Shown in pieces: positions 1 to 5,508 of a stretch of DNA of 5,872 nucleotides. Origin of the DNA: Nitrososphaerota archaeon (GTDB lineage: Archaea > Thermoproteota > Nitrososphaeria > Nitrososphaerales > CADDZS01); the NCBI GenBank assembly GCA_027886795.1, contig JAPCJU010000085.1:1-5872 (forward strand), read 5' to 3'. The translations under genes were made by a program, and so were the position numbers. The notes under the pieces are model-generated. The model searched no databases. It was given only the letters and a program-made list of their open reading frames with translations, and was not told where the DNA came from. Every line of letters begins with the position of its first letter. The stretch's first letter is position 1.

Positions 1-177
1 CGCGGTGAGGATTAAAATCAGGATAAAGCCGACGCTCGTTGCTGCCCCTGCCGCTGCTTCGCGCCACATGATGACGCCACCCTTTAGGTCGTAGATTATC
101 GTTTTTGCATCTTGTCTCAGTGTGGAGTAAATCTCTGACAGGTCCTCCACTTCCGTATCATCATCCGGTTTTGTCAT
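1..177 (-). CDS. Putative membrane protein, N-terminal part only (runs off the left edge)
   Basis: This is an open frame of 59 codons read leftward from an ATG at 177 and still open at base 1, so the C-terminus is outside the window. The first 40 or so residues are polar and acidic at the very start (MTKPDDDTEVEDLSEIYSTL), then amphipathic. From about residue 41 the chain becomes Ala/Gly-rich and then strongly hydrophobic (SVGFILILILTA), which looks like the start of a transmembrane helix. This would leave a short soluble N-terminus before a membrane anchor. There is no Shine-Dalgarno sequence before the ATG, but a TATA-like box is centred about 27 nt upstream, which fits a leaderless archaeal transcript. 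I do not recognise the family and assign no function. The gene is divergent from the frame-broken gene at 292. Confidence 0.6.
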   Translation of the reverse strand, partial: MTKPDDDTEVEDLSEIYSTLRQDAKTIIYDLKGGVIMWREAAAGAATSVGFILILILTA

Positions 178-200
178 GAAACCCACATTCAAGCGGCTGC

Positions 201-206
201 GATATA
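201..206 (-). promoter_or_regulatory. Candidate TATA box for the membrane-protein gene starting at 177
   Basis: On the minus strand this reads TATATC, preceded by the purine-rich AAAGGC, which could act as a BRE. It is centred about 27 nt upstream of the ATG at 177. That is the normal TATA-to-start spacing in archaea, so transcription would begin at or next to the start codon. It is a short motif match only. Confidence 0.35.
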
Positions 207-212
207 GCCTTT

Positions 213-247
213 AATCTAGACTTTATCCCTCGTCAAGAATCTAGACT
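213..247. repeat. Two direct copies of AATCTAGACT in a divergent promoter region
   Basis: The 10-mer AATCTAGACT occurs exactly at 213-222 and 238-247, 25 bp apart start to start. Each copy has the palindromic core TCTAGA and is an imperfect 10-bp palindrome (8 of 10 positions symmetric). The pair lies in the 114-bp gap between the divergent starts at 177 and 292, upstream of the candidate TATA box for the leftward gene. This placement would suit a dimeric regulator's binding sites, but no regulator is known here and the pair could be chance. Confidence 0.4.
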
Positions 248-280
248 AACGCCTAAATTTCTCACTACCAATTGAATTTT

Positions 281-285
281 GGTGA
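281..285 (+). promoter_or_regulatory. Shine-Dalgarno site (GGTGA) for the gene starting at 292
   Basis: GGTGA is complementary to the archaeal 16S 3' tail and lies 6 nt before the ATG at 292. It supports that start over the ATG at 399 in the other frame, and shows that the 5' part of this broken gene keeps a normal initiation site. Confidence 0.65.
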
Positions 286-291
286 AGTAAA

Positions 292-833
292 ATGAAGCCA
301 ATAAATGACGAAAAAAGAGCGGATCTCAAATGGGTCCAGACGGGAAAGCTGGAGTCCCAACTTTTGGCAAATGATAATCAGGTGGTTGCAAAGCTGGTAT
401 GGAAGAACAGTTGGGGATCTCTGGCTACAGGGGAATCGTCCCGGGGAAATTGGACTCTCAAACGTACGGGATTTATTCATCCGAAGATAACAATCCGGGA
501 ATTAGGGTCAGATACCAATCTAGGAGCTTTGTCGATGAAATCCGGAGTCGAAGGTACTCTAGTATTAGATACAGGTCATCATATCAGTTCAATCGTTCCG
601 ATGAGACAATCACCGTGACTGATTCGCAGGAAAGGGAGGTATTAACGCACAATCGTACTTCAACCACAAAAGACGAGGAAGCTTCTGTGCAGACCGAAAA
701 TTCCGATTCAGAAGAGGCTATGTTACTTGCAGTTACCGCTTGGTATCTCATGCTACTCGTCTCGCACTATGACGGCTCCGATGATGTTAGTTTTATCGGG
801 ACATTGACCGCGATTATCGGGTCATCGGTGTAA
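292..833 (+). pseudogene. Frame-broken gene for a WTLKR-type hypothetical protein (frameshift near 577-584)
   Basis: Two overlapping frames appear to be halves of one gene. The 5' part, from ATG 292, reads in one frame for about 97 codons and contains WKNSWGSLATGES, NWTLKRTGF, KITIREL and GTLVLDTGHH. From memory, this resembles a widespread uncharacterised prokaryotic family (W..GSA...G.WTFKR.GF..P.ITVR...GTL.L.DGR). That frame stops at 616-618. The coding sense seems to continue in the -1 frame as YQFNRSDETITVTDSQEREV, then an acidic linker, then the hydrophobic AMLLAVTAWYLMLLV, ending at TAA 831-833. The joined protein would be about 180 aa, with the hydrophobic stretch near residues 143-157. 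Neither half alone makes a convincing protein. The site, GGTCATCATATCAG, has no homopolymer and no X-XXY-YYZ slippery heptamer, so a lost base or a sequencing error is likelier than programmed frameshifting. Function is unknown. Confidence 0.6.
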
Positions 834-865
834 GCTATTCACGACCCGGATTCCTGACCATCCAT

Positions 866-1312
866 CTAAAGCCTCATGCGGTATTCCCGATCGCCGATTT
901 TTTCGAAAGTCTTCTTGAAACGGGTTGCTGAAAGCTTTGCTAGCGCCTGTAGCTCACCGCGAGTTCTTTCTCCGAAAACATCCTTTGGGAAAGGAGTAAA
1001 CGTTCTAACACGCCTTTTCCTTTGCATTTTTCTAAATCTCAGTGTATCCGAATAATTTCTTCGTCTCATCTCATCCAGTTCGTCATAGCTAATTGGAATC
1101 TCACGTATTCTGTTCGCAAGCGAAACCCAGTCGATATTTTGTGTTACATTAGACTCCACTTTCCTCTTTATATGATCGGATATACCAGCTGTGACGATCG
1201 AAAGAGGACCCAAATAAGAAATAGTTTGCTGGACGACCTTACCCTTTTTTCGTTCGCCCTGAACGAGATAGACATATCGTCGACCCGAGATAGTTTTGAG
1301 CCGAACGTACAT
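866..1312 (-). CDS. Basic hypothetical protein (148 aa) with IS1634-transposase-like N-terminal motif
   Basis: The N-terminus, roughly residues 1-36, has the pattern MYVRLKTISGRRYVYLVQGE, then KKGKVVQQTISYLG. This matches, from memory, the short beta-rich 'Y.YLVE..R..GKV.Q....YLG' motif found at the start of IS1634-type DDE transposases and in many small stand-alone archaeal proteins. Residues 93-104 are strongly basic (RFRKMQRKRRVR). The C-terminus (ELQALAKLSATRFKKTFEKIGDREYRMRL) looks helical and then charged. There is no DDE domain, so this is not a full transposase; nucleic-acid binding is plausible from the charge only. The ATG at 1312 is preceded by a TATA-like box at the right distance and by no Shine-Dalgarno, suggesting leaderless expression. 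The gene ends at TAG 866-868, convergent with the broken gene 32 nt away. Its real function is unknown. Confidence 0.7.
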   Translation of the reverse strand: MYVRLKTISGRRYVYLVQGERKKGKVVQQTISYLGPLSIVTAGISDHIKRKVESNVTQNIDWVSLANRIREIPISYDELDEMRRRNYSDTLRFRKMQRKRRVRTFTPFPKDVFGERTRGELQALAKLSATRFKKTFEKIGDREYRMRL

Positions 1313-1336
1313 TTAGTGTAACAAACCAAATCAGAA

Positions 1337-1345
1337 GGATAAATG
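1337..1345 (-). promoter_or_regulatory. Candidate TATA box for the 148-aa gene
   Basis: On the minus strand this reads CATTTATCC. It is centred about 29 nt upstream of the ATG at 1312, with no Shine-Dalgarno in between, consistent with a leaderless transcript. Confidence 0.4.
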
Positions 1346-1359
1346 TTGTGCCTAAAATA

Positions 1360-1487
1360 TGAAAACTGGGCGCTTCGTGATGAAAGACTGGTCCTTCAGT
1401 AAAATAAGGACATTATCGCAAATCGTTTTTTGTAAATTCTGATAAGTTCGTTCTTCTGAGAAATGGATTAATCTGCCCAGTTTTTCA
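1360..1487. repeat. Inverted repeat, about 12-bp arms about 103 bp apart
   Basis: TGAAAACTGGGC at 1360-1371 is matched in reverse complement by GCCCAGTTTTTCA at 1475-1487, with one extra T in the right arm. The arms lie in the 195-nt non-coding gap between the leftward gene at 1312 and the rightward gene at 1508. Between them is a small hairpin, GTCCTT (1391-1396), a 9-nt loop, then AAGGAC (1406-1411), followed after 14 nt by a run of six T (1426-1431). No clear target-site duplication flanks the arms. It may be a decayed miniature element, a regulatory structure or chance. Confidence 0.4.
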
Positions 1488-1507
1488 ATCGTGAAATCGG
1501 AAAAGAA

Positions 1508-1903
1508 ATGAAAACGAGATTTGTCTATACTGGGATTCGGGTAAAAGACATCAAGAAATCAATCGCTTTCTATTCCAAGGTCTTTGGAATGAAAGCGGTG
1601 AGAAGGGGTAAGGCGCCGCATGGCGGGATATACGTTGCATTGAGAAATCCAAAGTCAGACCAGGAGCTAGAGCTGAACTGGTACCCGAAGACAAGCATGT
1701 TCTATTCGAGTTTCACAAAGGGAGAGGCCCTGGATCACCTTGCCTTCGCGGTCGGAGAAGGTAAAATCGAGCAGGCTTTTCGGGAGCTCGTCAGTAAGGG
1801 AGCAAAGCCGGCGGTTTCGCCTGAACAAGCAAAAGGAGTCACGGATGTTTACGTCAAAGACCCGGACGGTAACTGGATAGAATTGCTCGATTGGAAAGTT
1901 TAA
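1508..1903 (+). CDS. VOC-family (glyoxalase/lactoylglutathione lyase-like) protein
   Basis: This 131-aa protein has the usual length of a two-motif VOC (glyoxalase I fold) protein. Motif one is YTGIRVKDIKKSIAFYSKVFGM (residues 7-28). The strand DQELELNWYP follows at 51-60, then LDHLAFAV (75-82) and the C-terminal DPDGNWIELLDW (118-129). Compared with E. coli GlxI, His77 and Glu124 match two metal ligands and Glu53 or Glu55 a third, but the first ligand His is Tyr7. I recall YTGIRV as common in archaeal relatives, so this may be a subfamily trait with altered metal coordination. The family includes glyoxalases, epimerases and ring-cleaving dioxygenases; the substrate here cannot be told. The ATG at 1508 gives the standard N-terminus, though the upstream Shine-Dalgarno is weak. 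The gene is convergent with the amidohydrolase, with only 5 nt between the stop codons. Confidence 0.87.
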   Translation: MKTRFVYTGIRVKDIKKSIAFYSKVFGMKAVRRGKAPHGGIYVALRNPKSDQELELNWYPKTSMFYSSFTKGEALDHLAFAVGEGKIEQAFRELVSKGAKPAVSPEQAKGVTDVYVKDPDGNWIELLDWKV

Positions 1904-1908
1904 CCAAC

Positions 1909-2697
1909 TCATCTGTTGAAATACGCGTTTGGTTTTCTCTCATTCAGTCTCTCTTGTCGTTGAGCGGCGATATCGTTGTCGAATACAATTTTTGATTCAA
2001 TTATCCGCCTTCCCTTCGACGCTCTTGCCAGCTCTTGAATCTCCATTATTCCTTGAGTTTTTTCGTATTTTAGACCCATGATGACGCTGTCACCCGGTAC
2101 GATTCTCCCAAGATATGGATTTGGAGCGATGATTGGCACCCTGTTTTCCAAAACTCTAGCCATCATATAGATTCTCCACGGCTCAATTCCACGGGCAGTT
2201 ATGAGCGAGGGGTTTAGCAAGAGTTCAGAGCCCTTCAGAACCAAGGTCCTCGCGCTCTCAGGGAATACAACGTCGTGGCAGACCATTACGCCGACCTTGA
2301 TTTGGTCTATCTCGAACGGCTTGAAACTATCTCCGCCTATCGCAATCTTGTTTTCCCTCCGAAATAGGTGCACCTTTTTCTGTTTAGAAATTAATTTTCC
2401 ACGCGAAGAAATCGTTGGACTGACGAAAAACGTTTCAGACTTCCCGGACTGAGCTCTGTCATAAACACCTCCCAGATTGATGTAAATGTCAAGCTCACGC
2501 GCGAGATCGAAAAAAATCCCGTAAACTTCATCGTCCGGTTTCAATATTTTTTCTGTGAGCCAGTGTTCCGGAAAGCAGATGAGCCGGGCGGACACTGCCG
2601 CAGTTCTTGTTAAGGAAACTCCTTCGCGGATTGCTCTTCTCTCATCCTTGGGGTATAGACCCGTTTGAAGAGCCGCTATGACGAGAGATCTCTCCAT
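1909..2697 (-). CDS. Nitrilase-superfamily carbon-nitrogen hydrolase (amidohydrolase)
   Basis: The 262-aa protein has the size and landmarks of a single-domain nitrilase-superfamily enzyme, which hydrolyses non-peptide C-N bonds of amides or nitriles through a Glu-Lys-Cys triad. The catalytic Glu44 is in CFPEHWL, Lys108 in KQKKVHLF and Cys140 in GVMVCHDVVFPE. Glu115, just after HLFRR, fits the additional active-site Glu. The C-terminal core (PWRIYMMARVLENRVPIIAPN, residues 173-193) is also typical. No signal peptide is seen, so it should be cytosolic. The ATG at 2697 has a good Shine-Dalgarno 8 nt upstream that touches the stop codon of coaBC, so it is probably co-translated as the last gene of the cluster. 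Substrate is not predictable from sequence. Because some family members act on pantetheine (vanin) or deaminated glutathione (Nit1), the neighbouring coaBC makes a thiol-amide substrate an idea only. Confidence 0.88.
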   Translation of the reverse strand: MERSLVIAALQTGLYPKDERRAIREGVSLTRTAAVSARLICFPEHWLTEKILKPDDEVYGIFFDLARELDIYINLGGVYDRAQSGKSETFFVSPTISSRGKLISKQKKVHLFRRENKIAIGGDSFKPFEIDQIKVGVMVCHDVVFPESARTLVLKGSELLLNPSLITARGIEPWRIYMMARVLENRVPIIAPNPYLGRIVPGDSVIMGLKYEKTQGIMEIQELARASKGRRIIESKIVFDNDIAAQRQERLNERKPNAYFNR

Positions 2698-2705
2698 CTA
2701 TCGAA

Positions 2706-2711
2706 CACCTT
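2706..2711 (-). promoter_or_regulatory. Shine-Dalgarno site of the amidohydrolase, overlapping the coaBC stop
   Basis: The minus strand reads TGAAGGTG: the final A of the coaBC stop codon is the first base of AAGGTG. This lies 8 nt before the ATG at 2697. The overlap indicates a co-transcribed and probably translationally coupled pair. Confidence 0.7.
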
Positions 2712-3976
2712 CAAAAGCTAACTAGTTCTATTGAGGCGATGAAACTAACTATCTCACTTGCGATCTCGCTCTTCGAAGCCTTTTTCAAAAACTTTGGCTG
2801 CCCTTTCTTCGGCACGATAATCACTTCGTTTTCTTCAGAGCCAAAGCCGATATCTTCTCTGCTGACATCGTTCGCGATAGCGAGGTCAGAACCTGATTTT
2901 TCCAGGCTCTGCCGCGCTTTTTCCACAAGCTCCTTTTCGCTCATGCCGTATTCTGCCTTGAATGCAGCTACGAAAATTTCCGGAAATCTTTCCTTTGCTA
3001 CCTTGACAATCTTCTTTGTTGCTTCGAGCTGAATCGAAAAGTGATCATTCTCTGAGGTGCTTATCTTTCCTTTCTTCGGCGACACGAGGGCATAATCACC
3101 AGGAGCGGCTGCGGAGATGAACACGTCGTACTTTCCTGTGGCAAGTTCCTCGAGAACGGAATTCAGCATGTCTTCTGTTGATACGACGCTTCTAACTCTG
3201 ATATTTCGGAATTCTTTTGGCAGGTTCACTCCCGGGCCATGGATCAGACACACTTCCTTCGCACCCCCATCCAAGCAAGCTTGGGTTAGGGCAATCCCCA
3301 TTTTTCCCGAGCTCGCATTTGAAATGAACCTCACCTGATCTATTGCCTCCCTAGTAGGACCCGCGGTGATCAAAAATCCAAGATTCTCCAGTTCGTCTGA
3401 AGATTCAGTTTTTGTACCGATTGCAGAGAGGACTGCGTTCAGCACTTCTTCAGAAGAAGCAATCTTTGATTTTGATTCCTCAATCTTCCCTTTGACGAAT
3501 TTAACGCCAAGTTTTTCGAGCCTCGCAATCGATTCTTGGATGAAGGGATTTTTCATCATGGGTTCGTGCATTGCAGGAACAATGATAAGCGGAATATTCG
3601 TACCGAGAGAAGTGCAAACTAGAGTCGAAACGGGGTCGTCTGCGATTCCGGAGGCTATCTTCGAAAGAGTATTTGCCGTACACGGAGCGATTACGATCGC
3701 ATCCACTCGGCTAGAAGTGACTAGCTCGACGTGCTCGACCTTGCCAGTTATTTTCGTTATCGGCGAGTTTCCCGTAGACCATTCAAAGATCATTGGAGAT
3801 ACGAGTTCAGCGGCCTCTGCAGTCAAGACTGGAATTACTTCAGCGCTGTGGCGCATGAGTGTCCGAGCGATCCGCGGGGCTTCAGTAATCGAGACGCTAG
3901 CAGTCACGCAGAGAGCAATCTTTTTTCCGGAGAGCTCCTTGCCATCCGACCCCGTGATGTCTTTCAGATGGGACAA
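2711..3976 (-). CDS. coaBC: Bifunctional phosphopantothenoylcysteine decarboxylase / phosphopantothenate-cysteine ligase
   Basis: CoaBC joins cysteine to 4'-phosphopantothenate (CoaB, nucleotide-dependent) and then decarboxylates the product to 4'-phosphopantetheine (CoaC, FMN-dependent), two steps of coenzyme A synthesis in the cytosol. The 421-aa length fits a full fusion. CoaC is residues 17-185: active-site His82 in KVEHVEL, the FMN/substrate motif APCTANTLSKIASGIADD (97-114), and PAMHEPMM (134-141), where bacterial enzymes have PxMN. The bacterial CG.G flap with its Cys is absent; GKIEESKSKIASSEEVL sits there, as I recall for archaeal homologues. CoaB is residues 198-415: ITAGPTREAIDQVRFISN (203-220), ASSGKMG, SAAAPGDYAL (288-297), ATKKIVK, and AIANDVSREDIGFGSEEN (366-383). 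The start is TTG at 3976, supported by a strong Shine-Dalgarno (AAGGTGG) 7 nt upstream. It is the middle gene of the cluster. Confidence 0.95.
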   Translation of the reverse strand: MSHLKDITGSDGKELSGKKIALCVTASVSITEAPRIARTLMRHSAEVIPVLTAEAAELVSPMIFEWSTGNSPITKITGKVEHVELVTSSRVDAIVIAPCTANTLSKIASGIADDPVSTLVCTSLGTNIPLIIVPAMHEPMMKNPFIQESIARLEKLGVKFVKGKIEESKSKIASSEEVLNAVLSAIGTKTESSDELENLGFLITAGPTREAIDQVRFISNASSGKMGIALTQACLDGGAKEVCLIHGPGVNLPKEFRNIRVRSVVSTEDMLNSVLEELATGKYDVFISAAAPGDYALVSPKKGKISTSENDHFSIQLEATKKIVKVAKERFPEIFVAAFKAEYGMSEKELVEKARQSLEKSGSDLAIANDVSREDIGFGSEENEVIIVPKKGQPKFLKKASKSEIASEIVSFIASIELVSF

Positions 3977-3983
3977 TTTTCAA

Positions 3984-3990
3984 CCACCTT
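3984..3990 (-). promoter_or_regulatory. Shine-Dalgarno site that fixes the TTG start of coaBC
   Basis: The minus strand reads AAGGTGG, then 7 nt, then TTG at 3976-3974. The strong match and proper spacing justify the non-ATG start. The site lies in the 42-nt gap after the oxidoreductase stop codon. Confidence 0.7.
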
Positions 3991-4018
3991 TCTCGCTAGC
4001 CTCCTGCCTGATTCCGAC

Positions 4019-5440
4019 CTACGATTCCCCATGGAAATGCTCGTGGTAGTGTTCCACCGGCGCCAGTGAACCGAATGCCCGCTGTACGACTTCGCTCATT
4101 GCTGGATGTATGTGGATCGCTTCCTCGATTATTTCGGCGCTTTGTGTGGGCGCGTACATGACGTTGATTATCTCCTGGATTAGGACGGAAGCTTGAGGTC
4201 CGATGATGTGGGCACCCAGGATTTTCATGTCAGAGCCATCGACGATCACCTTAACGAAATAATCCTTGACGTTCATGGCTTCTCCCTTTGCCGTATTCTC
4301 GTACTTGTAATTTCCCACCAGCACTTTTTCATTTCCGATCTTATCGATGGCTTCTTTTTCCGTCATTCCCACGGCGGCAACTTCTGGATATGAGAAAACG
4401 GCGTGTGGTATCGCGTGGTAGTCCACCTTGACCCTCTTTTTCAAAATCGCGTTGAGAAAGACGACCTCTGATTCGTAATTCGCGACGTGCCTGAAAAGAT
4501 ATTTTCCGTCGGCGTCTCCGAAAGACCAGACGCCCGGCTGGGAGGTCTCAAGGTACTCGTTAACCTCGATCCAGCCTTTGTCTGTTGTCTTCACCCCTCC
4601 CTTTTCAGGATGCAGAATGTCAGAAAGGGGCCCCCTGCCCGAAGCAATCATGATTTCATGCGCATCAATTGTTCTTGTTTTTCCGGTTTCTCTGTCGTGA
4701 GCGGTTAGGCGTTTTAGCCCGCCTGAGATCTTCTGGGCCTCTATGACTTCGTGATTCGTGATCATCTCGATGTGCCTAGCAAACTCCTTCTTTGCCAGTT
4801 CTGAGATTTCTGGCTCTTCCTCTGGGAGAAATCTTGGATTTCTTCCTATGATCGTCACCTTCGAACCCATCGCGGAAAGAAAGTGGCCAAACTCGGCAGC
4901 GATGTACCCGCCGCCGACTATCGCGATGCTCTTTGGAAGTGCTGTGAGCTTGAGGACAGTATCACTCGTCAGGTAACCGGTTTCTTGCAGCCCCTTGATT
5001 TTCGGAATTACGATCGCAGACCCGATTGTGAGGAAAATCATCTTCGACGTGATAGTCTCATTTCCTACTTTCATGGTATAGGGGGAGACAAACTCCGCAA
5101 TGTCATGATAATAGTCAATGTTTTGAGAAGAGGAAAGTCCCCTACGAATCGACTCGATGTCGTTTCCGATCAACTCTCGCATTCTATTCATGATCTTGAG
5201 AAAATCGATCCGCTTGATTTCGGTTTCAACGCCTAATTCCCTTGCTTCTTCGATTGTCCTAACGAGCTCGGCGGGATAGAGAAGTATCTTCGAGGGTATG
5301 CAGCCGCGAGTTAGGCAGATTCCCCCGGGCTCATCCTTGTCGATAACCGCAATTTTGATCTTGGGGTTGCGAGATATCAGCGCGTCTAGAAGATTTGTCG
5401 CAGAACCGCTGCCGATAATGATCAAGTCATATTGTTTCAA
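4019..5440 (-). CDS. lpdA: Pyridine nucleotide-disulfide oxidoreductase, dihydrolipoamide dehydrogenase-like
   Basis: This is a 473-aa group I flavoprotein disulfide reductase, which passes electrons between NAD(P)H and a disulfide through FAD and a redox-active Cys pair. It has an FAD-binding N-terminus (LIIIGSGSA, residues 6-14), the active-site GGICLTRGCIPSK with Cys42 and Cys47, and a second nucleotide site, AIVGGGYIAAEFG (173-185). These are followed by the FAD motif VWSFGDADG (304-312) and a dimerisation domain with the catalytic pair His445 and Glu450 in HIHPAMSE. The tail EHYHEHFHGES (463-473) has four histidines. The start is TTG at 5440: an in-frame TAG lies two codons upstream, and the FAD motif begins right after it. 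There is no Shine-Dalgarno, but a TATA-like box lies about 31 nt upstream. The substrate is uncertain: lipoamide, mycothiol-like, mercuric or another disulfide. The gene symbol reflects the family, not a proven role. Confidence 0.9.
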   Translation of the reverse strand: MKQYDLIIIGSGSATNLLDALISRNPKIKIAVIDKDEPGGICLTRGCIPSKILLYPAELVRTIEEARELGVETEIKRIDFLKIMNRMRELIGNDIESIRRGLSSSQNIDYYHDIAEFVSPYTMKVGNETITSKMIFLTIGSAIVIPKIKGLQETGYLTSDTVLKLTALPKSIAIVGGGYIAAEFGHFLSAMGSKVTIIGRNPRFLPEEEPEISELAKKEFARHIEMITNHEVIEAQKISGGLKRLTAHDRETGKTRTIDAHEIMIASGRGPLSDILHPEKGGVKTTDKGWIEVNEYLETSQPGVWSFGDADGKYLFRHVANYESEVVFLNAILKKRVKVDYHAIPHAVFSYPEVAAVGMTEKEAIDKIGNEKVLVGNYKYENTAKGEAMNVKDYFVKVIVDGSDMKILGAHIIGPQASVLIQEIINVMYAPTQSAEIIEEAIHIHPAMSEVVQRAFGSLAPVEHYHEHFHGES

Positions 5441-5467
5441 GATAAGCTATTCAGAAAATTACAGCAA

Positions 5468-5475
5468 CATATAAG
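5468..5475. promoter_or_regulatory. Near-palindromic TATA element between divergent genes
   Basis: The element reads CATATAAG on the plus strand and CTTATATG on the minus strand, within the near-palindromic ACATATAAGT. It is the only good AT-rich box in the 68-nt gap between the TTG start at 5440 and the ATG at 5509. Its centre is about 31 nt from the leftward start and 37 nt from the rightward start. Both spacings fit a leaderless or very short-leader archaeal transcript, so it may serve one direction or both. Confidence 0.5.
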
Positions 5476-5508
5476 TTAGAATCGACAAAGTGAACAGCAG
5501 TTCTTAGT

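Noticed and set aside
399..580. Plus-strand frame starting at ATG 399 as an independent 144-aa gene
   Set aside because: Before about base 580 this frame is Arg/Ser-rich with no family-like motifs, while the overlapping frame from 292 has a good Shine-Dalgarno and conserved-looking WTLKR and ITIRE motifs. Only its 3' part is believable, as the continuation of the broken gene.
577..584. Programmed -1 ribosomal frameshift at the break in the gene at 292
   Set aside because: There is no slippery X-XXY-YYZ heptamer at the break (CATCATAT) and I found no obvious stimulatory hairpin just downstream, so a lost base or sequence error is the simpler reading.
1022..1321. Plus-strand 99-aa open frame opposite the 148-aa gene
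   Set aside because: It has no motif or Shine-Dalgarno, and the minus-strand gene has a family-like N-terminus and a placed TATA box.
1391..1431. Hairpin plus T6 as a bacterial-type intrinsic terminator
   Set aside because: No gene reads into it: the flanking genes point away in both directions, and the T run is 14 nt beyond the stem.
3366..4069. Long plus-strand open frames opposite coaBC and the end of the oxidoreductase gene, up to 227 aa
   Set aside because: They are antisense to genes with unmistakable motifs; their Ser/Phe-rich translations are typical of the reverse strand of coding sequence.
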